Below, piece by piece: positions 1-13,499 of a DNA stretch of 64,000 nt. The notes beneath the pieces are model-generated. The model had not been told where the DNA came from. It saw only the letters and a program-made list of their open reading frames with translations, and did no database searches. The first letter of the stretch is position 1; every line of letters begins with the position of its first letter. The position numbers were made by a program, and so were the translations under genes. The stretch comes from Anoplopoma fimbria (lineage: Eukaryota; Chordata; Actinopteri; Perciformes; Anoplopomatidae), in NCBI RefSeq assembly GCF_027596085.1, contig NC_072451.1, positions 10,307,098 to 10,371,097 of the forward strand. The letters are read 5' to 3'.

Positions 1-1284
1 TAAAAGTAACTACCTCAGACTAAATATAATTTAAAATGATTGTAGTTAACTGGACTGGAAACATCCGGATGGCTTCAGATTGGTTGAAACTGTCACCTAT
101 ATTGATTAATTGGGGCACTGAAATATGCAGCAGAGATGCATTAATTGGTAAAAATGATGAAATAGAGCCATGGCATCTAAGTTATCTAGTTACCAAGGAG
201 AAGTTGTATTCTTTAAGGAATGAAGGAAATAAAATCACCAAATCTTCACATTTGAGAAGAACTAGCAAAAAGATATTAAAATAATATAAATACACCAGTA
301 ACTAATAAATGGTTGGAAAGCATATATTTAGAACATTTCCCCAGACCAGAGTGCATACATGAAAGAGTATGTGCAAAACTGATTTTCCATATTTCTGCAC
401 TATGTATGCAAATGAGATGCAAATACACAAATTCTATCCAAATCAGAGCATATGCCAGCATGAATTAACATCTCATGGCAGCAGATGCACTGAGATATTA
501 CCTGCAGGTTGTCATTGTGTTTCCAGGAGCGGATGTTAAATATTGAAAAAAAAGTTTTCTTATTGCTAAATATGTTGAGAGCAGTGAATAATCATGCTTT
601 TTGGTAGTTAGAAACCAACATTTCAATTAGAGCTTGATTTAGTGCTGTTGGATCGTGTCCAACTGTCTCTGGTTGCAGTGAAATATCTCGTTGTCTCAAA
701 TATGTTCCCTGCAAGCGGATGGATGCTGCAAAGCACCCTGGGAGAACACTGGAACTACAACTAGGTGTCTAACTAGAAAGGATATTCACTTTCCACCAGG
801 TCTGGTTGAAATCACACGTTTCAGACAAAGAAAGATGAATTTCATTCTGGCAATGTTCTATATTCATAATGCTAGCAACAAATCCCATTTGCAGATAACA
901 AGTCCCCAACAAATGCACCATTTCCTACTGTTTGTGTAACATTTGATGAGCAGTTTTTAAAGATTTCCATCTTCGCTGCTAATCAATGCGTTTGGGGCCT
1001 GAGAGTCACAAAGTACTGAGAGGCAGATTAACACAATTGGTTTTGATCTGGAATAACAACATAAATGAATCCCAGCTCTGTACTTTAAATAAATTCAACA
1101 CAAGACTTAAACCTATAACAATTGAATAGCAAGACAGCCGATACAGGTCCAGCTGCTGTTGTAAATCAAATGCTGCACTTTGTGGTGTTTGTGTGACACT
1201 TTACATTCCATTTTGTGCCTTGAAATAAATATGAAGAAAGCTAGAAATATTGTGTCTGACCCCTCTACCCTTGGATGAAATCAG
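1..1284. other. Intergenic, nothing recognised
   Basis: AT-rich sequence. The 82-codon frames at 36-284 and 691-939 have no recognisable family or splice context. Confidence 0.6.
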
Positions 1285-1420
1285 TTTGAGTCCCTTCCCT
1301 CTGGTAGGAGGCTGCGGTCCTCCGGGACCAAAACCTCACGCCACAGAAACACTTTCTCTCTTACCGCATCAATAAGGAGCAGAACCCGTCTGACCCGAAC
1401 TCTTACCAGGACAATTACTA
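1285..1420 (+). mobile_element. LINE reverse-transcriptase C-terminal remnant
   Basis: A short frame reads FESLPSGRRLRSSGTKTSRH then RNTFSLTA, the usual end of teleost jockey-type LINE proteins. No tail or 5' region is recognisable. Confidence 0.55.
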
Positions 1421-1785
1421 CATTTACACATTCTTGTACCACTGTTTGAATGTGAACTATTTGTTACAACTCACTCATACTCAATGGTCACTACACCCAT
1501 GCAAGCAGCATATGAGTGACATCACATACATTTGGCTTATGCTTTTGATCAAACATTAATAAACATATCAGGGCAATTTAACACTATATAAACTATCACT
1601 GTAGGGTATCAGTTAACTGATGAAACTAAAAAATGTTCAAACCCTATGAATAGGGGCTTTATTGTACTTAATTTTAATAAATTGGTTGTCAGAAAAAAAT
1701 AGAAAATATGATTAAAAAACAACTTTTGTGCATGCATGGCATTCCATCTGGTTACGGGACATTATTTAGATCGTTGGGAGAGAAT

Positions 1786-1805
1786 GTATATATATATATA
1801 TATAT
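1786..1805. repeat. (TA)n microsatellite
   Basis: About ten TA units. A further ATAT run occurs near 63729-63742. Confidence 0.85.
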
Positions 1806-2654
1806 GTGTGGCAGTATTTCATATTTGCACAGTATGCATGCTATAGAAGCAAAGTGTCTCTCTCCCTCCTCCTTGTCATACAAATCCTAAAACAAGCCAC
1901 CAGATGGTCTCCCCCAGGATATAACCATTGAGGGGATGTACGCTGGGAAAAGCTGCTAATATTAGACGTTTGAGAGCGTTTCTCAAGGTACTTCCACTGA
2001 CAGATGGCATGGAAGTACCTTTGACTTGCAGCACAATGTGGATGGAATGGAACCTCACAGGGCAAACTGTAGCATCTATCTGCATTTAACATGATTATAG
2101 GTTTTTTTATTGTGTAGGCAAACAACATACGAATCATTTTTGGCCGGATAAACTGCCGGACACGGAACACATTCCTGCTTTTCAGAGAATGACTCCTTTC
2201 CCCTAATGCACGGTGTACTCCATGAGCTTTCCTCCAGCACCAACTCCACTTCAAATAGTCTACTTTTCACACTAGGTATCAAAACAGAGTGGGTTCAGGA
2301 ACACAAGCCCCTAAGAGTCCAGTAAAAACACCAAAATGCCAAAGTTTTTACATCTGATGTAGTATGCAGAGGACAACAGGGATAATTTAATCAGGTGAAC
2401 AGGATAAGGTTATTTAGCTCTACTCTTCTTTCATCAGACATTCTAATATGCTAATTAACTGAATGTATTTCGTCTGCATTCAAATTTATTCTTTTTTTCA
2501 GTCAAAGATGCGAGGAGCGTAGCTGTCCATTGTAAACTTTGTGCGAGCAGCAAATTTCTTCCAGCCACAAAAAAAATAAATCTATTTTATTGAAGTTAAT
2601 ATCTCAGTAACATGTGGAGGGAATTTTTTTAAACTTGGCCTGAATTTCATGCTG

Positions 2655-2790
2655 AACTGAAAGATTGACTCAGTACAATTTGGTGGTCAAAGGTCACTGG
2701 GACCGCATAAAACAAGTTTGCGTATGCTAGTTATGATAATTTCTTACAAATGAAGTTCAGTCAGGAAGACTTTTCTTTTGCATGCTTATG
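2655..2790 (+). repeat. Interspersed repeat, TGGTGGTCAAAGGTC family
   Basis: It contains TTTGGTGGTCAAAGGTCACT and TTATGATAATTTCTTACAAA. The same sequence order recurs at 57.4 kb, and its 3' half at 4.95 kb. It is a widespread fish repeat of uncertain class. Confidence 0.6.
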
Positions 2791-4284
2791 TCTAACGTTT
2801 CTTTTTCATACATATGCCATCCAGTCCTCTCACCCATGCTCAACCATAATGGTCATTGTTTGGAGCTGTCAATCATGATATCAGCTGTTCTCATAAACTG
2901 GTCTTTTCCATCCAATGGCAAAGTGACACACATCATCTTGATGCTGCCATTTTTGTAAATATGATCTGTAGCACAAGATAAGCAAAATACTAACAATTTA
3001 TTACATTTATTATCAATTAAGTCTTGCTGTATTTAACCCAAATATTAACAATCAAACCGAAAGTGTATGGTTCCTACTCAAATACAATCACATAAAATGT
3101 CCATTTAAATCAAGAGAAACCCAATTACTGAGTCCAGATATGAAAATCAAATGTCCCTTAAGTAATTAAATTAAATGAGGATTCCAGATAAATGTCATCT
3201 TTTTGGTGAAAGAAGTGTGCATATTGCCTTCAATATGCAATTATGGATGAATAAGGAGCAAAATAGCACAGCAAATGATCCATATTAAAAAAAGAGAAAA
3301 TCGGTACGTTTAATCTGACCTTGCTATATTCATGAATTCATTTAAAATGAATGATCTGAAGACGCCATAAAAGCCACTACAAAGTGTAGTCGACTCATGA
3401 CTCAAATCCTGCCTACGATTGGGATATGTTTTTCTACTGACTCCAATTAAGTTATGAAGAGCAAATACAAAATAAGAAATGATCCACAGGATGAAGGGAA
3501 CCCCTTTAAAATGCATAATTCACCATTCCATACAGGTCATAAAAATGACCAACAATTCCACAGCCGAAAATAAATTCCCCACAGAGAAAGTTACAGTAAA
3601 TTAACTCTTGTGATCAATCTTTAAAATGGAACTTCAAAATGTTTTATATGATTAAAGAGCAGTCTGTGATATTAGTGCATACAGCCAATTTACTCCTGAT
3701 TCGCAGTTAAAACGTAATTTTCATTTAAAGTGGTCGTGATGAGTTTTGTATCACAGAGACATGTCTAAATATTGATAACATTGAAGTTGAATTATCCATT
3801 TTTGAAAAAAACAAACAATAGATGAAATAATGTGTACAGGCAGTCTTAAGGAAAAGCATGGAGGGTTGCAGTAAAAGGGAGCTTATCTTAATGATGTATC
3901 CAGGCAGGTCCAAACAGTAGCTGAACAAGATTCTATGCAAACCACCTGCTCCCAGATCAGCACACCTCCACCAATGCTGTCCTCCAAGAAAGTTAACAAA
4001 ACCCAGCTGGTTTCTGGATAGCTTGCTGCTGTTTACTTTTGAATACATTAACTATTTTCTTTTGAGCAAATATGTCCAGAAACTGAATAATACTTTAAAC
4101 AAACTCCTTCTCTCTCACTCCTCTCTCTGTTCTCCCCCATGCTGCTCCTGTTAGTTGATTCTCCCCCCAGCTCGCAGGTGTGTCTCGTTTATCACCTCAC
4201 TTTCCCCGCCACCTTTTCCTGTCAGGGGGAAAATGGCTATTCTGTGCATTTCTTTCTCTTCTCCCTTTCTGCTACAGATCGTCT

Positions 4285-4830
4285 CTCTGCCTTTAAGATA
4301 AGATAAGATAATATAATCCTTTAATAGTTCCGCAGCGGGGAAATTTACAGGATTTACAGCAGCCATAGGGTATAATGCAAACAAGAGACATAGTAAAAAA
4401 ACAAGATCAAAAAACAAGTATTAGAAATAAGCAAATAAGCAATAAAAACAGTAAAGAATCCACAATAACTGAAATATTATATATACAGACAGAATAACTA
4501 TTATAACTATTATTGCACAGTGTATTTGTATTGCACAGGTTTTTAGTGTCATGTGTCATGTGGTCTACTTGGAGCAGAGCTGGTTGTGCAACCTGACAGC
4601 AGCCGGAAGGAAGGACCAGCGGTGCCCCTGCTAAAAAGAAAAGATGGCTGATGCCACCACAGAGTCGAACAAGGTCCTCAGGAGTGCTCCCTGCACTCCA
4701 AAAGACCTCAGTCTCCTCAGCAGATAGAGTCTGCTCTGACCCTTTTTGTAAAGTGCATTTGTGTGATCAGTCCAGTCCAGTTTATTGTTCAAGTGAATAC
4801 CCAGGTGTTCATTTTAGCATGCTCATGTTG
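4285..4830 (-). mobile_element. Internally deleted LINE 3' fragment
   Basis: On the minus strand the sequence reads NKLDWTDHTNALYKKGQSRL, YLLRRLRSFGVQGALL and VVASAIFSF. It then jumps to WSFLPAAVRLHNQLCS, skipping the segment normally between, and runs into an A/T-rich 3' part ending at the GATAAGATAAGATAA block (4296-4310 on the plus strand). It is a dead copy. Confidence 0.7.
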
Positions 4831-4947
4831 CTGCTACGCTCTCCCCTTCATCTCCCCATCACCGCCCAGACTCTCACAGACTTTATCACACATCGTCTGT
4901 TCATAATAAACAGTTATCCTTTCTAAATCGAACTTGTCTCTCCTGAT

Positions 4948-5060
4948 TGAAATGTCAAAAAGGATAAAAAATGATAAAGTGGTGACAATTTTGGACAGAC
5001 ATGGACTTAAACTGCAACATGACTGGTTGGCGGAAGCATACAACTGCAAGGCGTTAAGTC
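4948..5060 (+). repeat. Interspersed repeat, TGGTGGTCAAAGGTC family (3' half)
   Basis: ATGTCAAAAAGGATAAAAAA, GTGGTGACAATTTTGGACAG and GGACTTAAACTGCA correspond to the 3' half of the 57.4-kb copy. Confidence 0.55.
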
Positions 5061-6784
5061 TAGTTAGTCAATTTGCTTGTGTGTGTGAAGTTATTGATTG
5101 AATGTGAGGCGTTTCAAGGCAGAGATCCGCTCACTCTGATGTCAGATATGGGTCACTTCAAACATGGATGTGAATATTCGAGGCAAAAAAGATCAAACCT
5201 GGGGAGGAAAACATCTGAATTGATTATTTAGCCCTGCAGTGTGAATGTAGTTGTGATTATTGTGAAACATATTCAGCAGAGTATTTATGCGCCACGTCGT
5301 TAAAGAAAAGTCAAACATGGTCTCAAATGACGGGATAATACAAAGTGTAAACATGTGAATGGCCTTCAGAGAAGCACCAGTTTGATGTTTGGAACACAAC
5401 GCAGCCTCTGTGAAAAAGTCCTTGCAGTGATGAGAGCCTTCTCTGGAGCACAACTCTGTAGGATCAGAGGCAGTAAGAGGAGACATCAGACGTCTGATCA
5501 CGAGTCAGTCCGTTGACATGTTTAACTTGTTTAATGCATTATCTGTCTGTATCTGCAGAACACGGTATGGGCTTCACCATGTAAATGCTACAGAGCAGCT
5601 ACTTCACAGCTCTCATTAGCTGCACACATTAAAGTTCAGCTGGGCTTTTGATGTATTTGAGACACACAGAGGATCCTCCCTGGTTCACACTTAGCTGGCT
5701 GTGATGGCGCCTCCTCACTTCAGAAGATGACTGATAAATGAGTGGGGCCGTTCTTTCACTGGCTTCTTGCTTAAAAACATACTAGCTCAGTAAGTATTTT
5801 ATTGGCTGGTTCATTCAGAACGCACTAGACTTGAAGTTATGCTGACATTTAATCTGCAGTAAAATTAGATTTGTCAATTAGCTTGACAACTACTGAACCC
5901 AGGACAATGTTGACTCATCACTCACTGTCTCCCTCTCCTTCTCTGTTTCCCTTTTGTGTGACAAATAAAACATTTTTTTTTCAAAACTTAACCAAAATAT
6001 TAAATTCTGACCCAATTCCTCTGCCGCAGCGATCAGTCAGTAATGATAAATCAGGTTCAGCGTTTTTTTTATATACGGTTTTCATTGCGACCCTAAGAAG
6101 AACACATTCATGTAGCTATTGAATTAACCCAAACAAATCAGTTTTGAACAGTTATCATTTTACTTGCTCATAAACTGAAGAAAAAGTGAATGTTTGGCGC
6201 CTCAAACAGGGTGGCAAATCTTCTGAAAATACCCTCTTGGGTTCAGTTGAAGCGTTTCCTTCTAGCACGGTCGAAAGAACAGTTCTAGAGTAGCACATAG
6301 AGGTAGTGGATTCATCGTGCTAAATAGTGGTAATAGAAATGTGAAAACAAGTTTAAAATGTTTTGAGATCTACAATTTTCAGTGTGTGATAAGCGCAAAT
6401 GTGGTCAAAGATCCATGTGAAAGTCTGACATATTTAAATCACTACCACACACTATGGATGAAACTTTCTAGTGGGTGCAGCGACGTGCGTGTAAGACCAA
6501 CTGCCATGAAAGATGCAAATGCTATCAGTCTGGCCTGAGGTGCATTCTGTATCAGTGTATGCCAGTTTTCAATAAATACACAATGATGCATCCAGAAGTA
6601 AACATGACATATCTTTGCCCTAGGAATGGCCCCTAAAATAATAATTTTGGACAGTTTGTTTTGATAATATGAAGGTAATTGAATACAGTAGGTATTTTGG
6701 ATTTTCGTTGGCTGAAATAAATCTCTTACTAAGCAACCTAAATGTACGGGAGCGCATCGCGTTCACGAAAGAAGAAAAGAACAT

Positions 6785-6880
6785 ACACCTTATCTCATAG
6801 TTATGAGTTACTATCTCGTAACGTCAAGAAAAGGAATTATTGTTATGAGAAAAGACCTCATAGTTATGAGAAAAGGTGGG
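6785..6880. repeat. Palindromic CTCATAGTTATGAG simple repeat
   Basis: CTCATAGTTATGAG and related TTATGAGAAAAG blocks recur three to four times, as in the GTCATAATTATGAGA-type simple repeats of fish genomes. Confidence 0.55.
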
Positions 6881-7559
6881 CTAGCCTAGTTTGGTAAAGT
6901 TAGAAATATATTCACAGATTCTGACTTCCCGGATCAATAACTCGTAAGTGAAATGTTGTTCAACACAAAATATGACTCTTTGCAACAGTAGTAAGATAGA
7001 AAACGAGCTACATCCTAAATTTGATCAAAACAAGCCGTCCTCCGAGCTGGACAGATAACATTGTACTCTGTGTGCAGCCGACTGAGAGATGAGTGAGCAG
7101 GAACCGTCTAAAAAGTAAAAATATTCAGAAACTTTACTGTCATGCTGGGCAGTGTGTCCTAAATTACTATATGTATCAATGATCCCTGAAGGATACACCA
7201 CAACACTAAGTTTAGAGAAATAAGCTTTTGCATATGTTTGAGTAACTTCGATTAGGAAAATATCCCAATAGAAATTCACCAAAATAGTGCAAAAGTCCTT
7301 TGTTTGTTTCAAAGTAGAGCATGGATTAAATGAATGGACGTATTTGCTGGAGGTAGGGTTAAACGTCAATATGGCGCAAAACACAATTTGAGTTGCAATG
7401 GCAGATTGGCGCTTGTTTCCTGTTTCCTATCCACTCATGCTCATTGACTTCAGGGAAGAGAAGAAAAGTTTGTTATTGTTATCCAGCATTTATGTAGCGT
7501 TAGCAGGCTACATCCAGGATCCAGCAGCATAAAGTGAAATGCTGTCAATGAGCTGCTGC

Positions 7560-7710
7560 CTGAACGTGTCGCAGACCAAGTTGCACTAAATTCGACAAAG
7601 CACTCCACGGGTTCCCTACCTACACACACACCAAGTGTGAAGTAGATCAGATGAGCAGTACTCGAGATGTGAGAAGAACCCGTAGACAGATTAGTTAGTA
7701 GTTCGATTGT
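7560..7710 (+). repeat. Interspersed repeat shared with 52.4 kb
   Basis: AAATTCGACAAAGCACTCC, CCAAGTGTGAAGTAGATCAG, GAGATGTGAG and CAGACAGATT occur in the same order as in the 52.42-52.56-kb copy. Confidence 0.6.
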
Positions 7711-8503
7711 ACTGTATGTAGAGGGAGAAATAAAGTGTGACTCGTTCTTTACTGTTGTGTTGTGCAGACCACCCGGATGAAACGGTATCTGTGTCTGTTC
7801 ACGCCTGTTCACTGGAGCACGGGGAACTAATCTCTGTGGAAATGCAGCAGTTAGCAGCGTACTGCACATATCTCACCGCTGCAGTGTCACAGTAATCTCT
7901 GTGGGGTCACCGGCAGCGGGAAATCAAGCTTAATTCCCTTAAACCGTGGCATGCTCGCTTTGCATAGTAATGTGTGTTTCTGCAGAACAGAGGTTCAGGG
8001 TGGGAGTTAATTATACTGTACATGTCCCGAGCAGGGAGAGTGCTGACCCTGGAGCTATTAGAACAGGAAAAGGAAGGATTATACCAGAATTAAAGAGGAA
8101 CGTTGGAGCAGATTCTGGATGTAACCAATGTGTTATATAAAGAAATGTGAGTCAAATGAGGTGGTGCTTTGAAAAGTAAAAATGCATAGCTTTCTTTGTG
8201 AAAAACATGTTGATGGATTTAAGTTTAGCTTGTCCAAAGTTTGAGCTTGAAGTACAAACAGCTATTTATATATATATATTTATCAAGTTATAATAGCATG
8301 GATTGATGTCCTATCTTACCGATTCCTCCTCCCTGATTTTTTTAGGTTTTTGGAGTACAACTGACAGACAGGCGTCACACAGCTGACATTTTTTACCCAG
8401 AGAGAGCAGCTCTACAGCCTTATATCTGCAACGGCAACAGGCCATCAGTGAAGCCATTTTTAAAGATCTGATTGGATTTTGTCTGCCTCTGTCACTTGTC
8501 ATA

Positions 8504-8614
8504 ATGAGTGCACCCCAATCTCTAGGAGAAACAGTTTCTGAGGAACAGACACGGCGACAGCAGCCCTTGTGGGAGGACATGTATTCAGTGACACAGAATG
8601 ACCGTGGACATCAG
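8504..8614 (+). other. Candidate first coding exon of unknown gene
   Basis: An ATG opens 37 codons (MSAPQSLGETVSEEQTRRQQ, then PLWEDMYSVTQNDRGHQ), ending exactly in phase at CAG|GTGAGG. Composition looks coding-like against AT-rich surroundings. No continuation exon or known family was recognised, so chance is quite possible. Confidence 0.25.
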
Positions 8615-9724
8615 GTGAGGGTCTGAGCTGCTCGGATCGCTCTCTGCGGGTAGTTGAAAATGACAGCTTGAAGGAAGATAGGGCCGTCACCACACAGCAA
8701 AAACATCACGACTCTGTTACAAAGCAGCTCACGATTCATAGACAAGTTTGATGCTCTGTTTGACACTGAGAAGACTATTTCCAACACTTTCAAACTAGTA
8801 CCGGCCCTTACAGCTCTGGACCACAAAAGCCCTGAATGAAATGAGCAGCTACATTATGAGAATATATGAGCATTTTATGTTTAGTGCTCATAAGTCCCAG
8901 TTCTTGCTCCGTTCTCTAAGGCAATGGACCTGAGGAGAGGAGTCAGATACAATTAGCATGGTGGTTCGACTGTCCTGGACTTTACCAACACCTCCTTTCC
9001 TCAAGATCGGGGAGACCCGAGTTCAAGGCCCTCCTAACAGTCAGTGGGGAAACAATTCCCAGGCACAAAAACGTACAATTATTGAGCAAACAATTTTAAT
9101 GGTGCTCGATGTATTTTTGAATTCCTGAAAATTTGACAATCTGGCACAGAGTAGTAGAAGTTGGGGTCATTTTATTCCCGTACAGTTGAGCTGGGTGACA
9201 ACCTTCTGTCTGGCGCCACCCTCTGGACAAACACAAAAAGTTTTTTGTATTTTAGAATAGCCATGATTTTTTCTCAATTTTCCATCCATCCACCCCAAAA
9301 GAAATTCCGGTTTTATTGTGTGTGTGTGTGTGCTGGAGGAGGAATTACCTTTGTTTGTTGTTACAAATATGTATACTTGGATATACCTGCTTGTTGAATC
9401 AGGCTCCTGGGGACAAAGTGGTTTTGGAAGCAGTTCAGCCCCTAAACATCCAACAAAAACCGACATCAGATTTACTCTTTAATAAGATTCATGTTAACCC
9501 AATACCCCATGGGTAAATATCAGTGTGGGTTAAGTATGTGACATAACACAATCAGAGTTTGCCGAAACTAGAATAATTAAAGAATAAATAAATTAATGAA
9601 TAAATAAACAATATAATAATCAAGTTACAAAGACAAACAATCCTTGAATGCATAAATAAGTAATTGTATATATATAAAGGTGTAGCATTCTGAATGTAGC
9701 GCGTTCACAATCACTTTTTTCTAT

Positions 9725-10480
9725 GCCAGAAGCTCATAATCAACTTATTTCCCCCTTAATGTGAATTGCAGCTGCTCAGGTGTTACAGGAAGATAAGCAA
9801 AAACATTAAATTGAGTAATCTTAGATTACGGACCAAACAGACCTGGACCATCAGGTGTACACAGTAACTTTCTCTGGTTTCTTGGTCACTCTCTTCAGAA
9901 GCTCATAATCACCTTCAGCTCAGGTGGTGGAGTTAGATAAGAGTAGAGACGTATAAATAATGGTTAGTGGGACAGAAAAATAATCTCTCAATTTCTAAAT
10001 AAGTGATATTCACTCACCCACTTTTTTTGTCTACAGTGAACACCAGTAAGTCAGGTGGTCGAGATACTAAAGCGAGGTAAAAAAAAAAGTTAAGTCAAAT
10101 AATCTTTCTTCATTTAATATTACTCAATAATTTAAACAGCTGTTAGCAATAACAAATATAGCTTTTCTAATTTATTTAAAGAGCCCGTCAAGTGAACAGC
10201 AGCAGCTCAGGTGATGGAGTAAAATAGGAGTAGAGAGGGAGTAAATAATGGTTCAAAAAACACACAAATAATCTTTGAAATAAAAAATAAGTATTATTAC
10301 TGTAAATGCTTTTGGACATTTCTTTACAACATGCCGTACATGAATCTGTGTTTAGATCACAGCGTATTCTAAGTCACTTCACATTTAGTGAGTTCATACA
10401 CGTCCTTTGTTCATACACGTCCTTTTTGTCCGAAGTGAACAACAGCAGCTCAGGTGTTTTAAGATAAAAGTAATGAAAGA
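9725..10480. repeat. Ladder of diverged long repeats (CAGCTCAGGTG units)
   Basis: Anchors resembling CAGCTCAGGTG appear near 9770, 9918, 10050, 10205 and 10447. They are mostly followed by an A-rich GATAAGAGTAGAGA-like stretch, TAAATAATGGTTAGT and AATAATCTTT. Spacing is roughly 130-240 bp. A 17-bp direct duplication, GTTCATACACGTCCTTT, lies at about 10392-10425. Confidence 0.6.
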
Positions 10481-13400
10481 CACAAATAGTTAGTAAAACA
10501 ATTCATATGTGAATTATAATAACAATAATATTAATACATTATATTTGTATTTTATATTGTATGGCACTTTACATGGTAAAGACAGAAACAATTAAAGAAA
10601 TAACAATGTAAACAGGGCAGAGAGATGACATTATAACAGAAATAAACAAAACAACAACAAGAAAAGAGTGGCGTAGAAGGCGGTATTTGTGATGTGGTTG
10701 ATGTGATGTTCGAAGGTGAAGGTTTAATGAAAAATGACACCAAGGTTATGGATATGTGGTGATGGATAAGTATAAATAATGCTTGATGGGCAAACAGGTT
10801 GACATAATAACACACATTACTTTATCTGCCTCTATATTAGGGCCTAATCTACATCCCTTTCTTCAAATATTATTATATATGCATATAATAACTATCTAAC
10901 TTATATTGGTATTTTGAACAGCTTTTCTACATTTTAGATGTGGAATGTTTGTTATTCTTTGTTGTATTGGCTAGATTTATTAATGTGGTTGGGATATTGC
11001 ACACATTTATACAAGGCTTTATTTTGGTTAAAAAACCGAAGACTGGGAAGACTGGAAACAATGACCAATCAGGGCAGACTAAGGCTGTTCTTACAGGAGG
11101 AGGGCTTAAAGAGACAGATGCTAAACGGAGCGTTTTCAGAGAGAGAGAAACCAGAAACTGAAAATGAGCATGTTATGTCTCTTTAAAGTCTTATTCTCGG
11201 CTGAGATATGAGTCGGCATGGCTGTGATTTCATGCATCTTCAGGCAGACCTTAAAGACCTTGTTAAAACTCTGAGTTAAGAGTCTGCTTCTGGTTGCATA
11301 TATTCTATTTGAGAAACGCCCTCAGGCTCTTTTCCTTTGCAGTTCCCCTCCTTTGCCTACATCTGATCCATGCAATAGATAACTTTATGAATCCATCTGG
11401 TTTTATGTTGCTTCCCTTCTCCCTAAGAGCTGGGTTGTAACAGTGTGTGTGCAGGAGTGCACTGGGACTGAGTGTCTCTGCTATTGCAGTTCTAACCCAG
11501 TATCTGTGCTGGTCAGGTCCTCTAGGAATACTGGTTTTCATGGCTCTAAAATATAAATCTGTCAAAGCCCAGATTTGAATTACACATTAGCCTCACTCCT
11601 CCCCCCCATCTGATGCTTATGTTCTCTGCCTCCTGCACTGAAGAGGAAAGGATACTCAACTGGAAACAGGGGGCTCTGATAATCATCTTTTTGATGTCTC
11701 TCTTTCACCGTTTGCCCTTCATGTTGTACACATTCTGACCCATTCTTTATCTCAAAAACAAATCTGGATCTCCTCAGCGTATGTTGTATCAAGGTTGAAT
11801 ATGTGCGTTGCAAAATCCATGTAATACAGTTATATGCAAAATATTCATACAAACAAATGACTGATGCAAACTGGAGCACGTGGTAGCTGATTGGTGACAG
11901 ATCATGTCATATAACTGCAGTGTCCCGGGGTTGAGACCTTTGATTTATGTCCGTTCCAGTCTCACCAAACGACGAATGAATGACACAAGGTTTTGTAAGA
12001 CATGTAGTGTGCTATAACAATGCCATTATTGCTTTTTTGTGCTTCATTTTATAGTCATTTTCGTTTGTTGCCAACCCGTCAGGTATGACCAAAGTGTGTA
12101 AATTTGTTCTGTTGTTGGCAGCAAGAAAGAAAAAGAATAGTCTTCATGTACTCCCATCATCTGAGGATGCTAAGACCCAGGGGCCATACTTACATAGTGA
12201 AAATTTTAAATGAGCCGAACAAAGTTGTCAATCATCTGTTGATAGCAATGTGCCCTCCTCCGCTGTGATAACAGTGTTTGGATGAAGCATAAAGTTGTTA
12301 AATCAAAGACTCGTACATTCTTTGCAATGGTACACATAAAATTGGCCGCAATCCCGGCCATTCTGCTATGTTGTTTTGAATATACCATTCTACTCCTATC
12401 TCATTTTCTAAAGTCAGTACACAGCAAGATTTACTTTAGAACTGCAAAGTAATTTACTGGAAAATAAAATATTTAATATCATTATACGTTCAAAAGAATA
12501 GGCTACATAAAGCTGAAAACGTAAAATCAAGAAATGTTGTACTTTACTTTTGAGAATTGGGTGATGAGTGTGTATTCTTTTTTAACAGTAAATAAATAAA
12601 AATCTACTATCTTGTAGGTATGTTATATCATGACATCATCAGGAATTAGACAATAAAATAATATAAAACATCTGAATATTGCAACTAAAACAGTCAATCG
12701 TCTAGTTCCATCTGCTAGAGTTCAAATATAGTTGTAGTGGTTTTAAATCCATGAGAGGAGTAATCCCTGGTGTACTAGTTAAATAAAAATATCCATAACC
12801 CACAGTACTTCAGTACTTCAGTGCATTGAATGCTCTTTTTCCCCAACCACAATTAGAGAAACTCATGAGTCATTATTGCCAATGTTTTCCCAGAAGAGTT
12901 CACATTGGTGGCATATGAATAGTATATTATTAGTGCTAATGGTCCGGGGACCGTAACTCATCCATTCGGCCGCCATGACAAACCCATTACTCAGAATCAG
13001 AGCCATTACAGAAAGGGCGGGAATATTATCCCTTCTAAAATAAGGAAGAATAGAATAACTGAATTCAGTGGGCCAAAAAATGAGTAGGCCTTAATGCTCA
13101 CAAAAGAAGAAGGAATGGATATACATACAGTGAACTTCCTCCCAGTAAATGAAAGGGCTTCATCTATCAGAGGACGTAGGGAAACTAATTAAGCTAGCGC
13201 TTGAAGTAAAATCATATTATAGTCATCAAAAGAGCAACATTTGAGTAAAACGAACACAATTAAATCACATTTGGAACCAGCCCTGTATGTGTGAGCCCAC
13301 TTATGAGGCGTTAGGTGTGGAAGGGAAGTTGATCACTATAGGACCCCTGAAATCATCTAGTAAACATCAATGTTAGTTTAATATTTCTTTATAATCCATC

Positions 13401-13499
13401 TGATAGTTGTTGACATATTAAACATTGCTATCCCTAGAGCCCTGAAAAACACAAAGTCTTAAATTAGTTCATGCATGTGTTACTTCTAGACTTAGTTAT
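10481..13499. other. Intergenic
   Basis: One MITE-like fragment at 11.04-11.19 kb; the rest is AT-rich with no supported feature. Confidence 0.5.
11041..11190 (+). repeat. MITE-like fragment
   Basis: GACCAATCAGGGCAGACT, GGAGGGCTTAAAGAGACAGA and CTGAAAATGAGCATGTTATG then TCTCTTTAA are the right half of a common teleost non-autonomous DNA element. Overlapping ORFs are repeat-derived. Confidence 0.5.

Larger units (their letters stand above)
1421..4284. other. Intergenic, mostly unrecognised
   Basis: Apart from the TA repeat and the 2.66-kb interspersed repeat, I see no supported feature. Minus-strand frames at 1841-2254 and 3725-4048 look non-genic. Confidence 0.5.
5061..9724. other. Intergenic
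   Basis: Holds the palindromic simple repeat at 6.8 kb, the 7.6-kb interspersed repeat and the candidate exon at 8.5 kb; otherwise nothing recognised. Confidence 0.5.

Noticed and set aside
1841..2254. 137-codon minus-strand ORF
   Set aside because: No family, no splice context and a Ser/Arg-rich chance composition; kept only as unexplained sequence.
8960..9035. Possible tRNA (GAGTTCAAGG B-box-like)
   Set aside because: No matching A box or acceptor stem could be folded.
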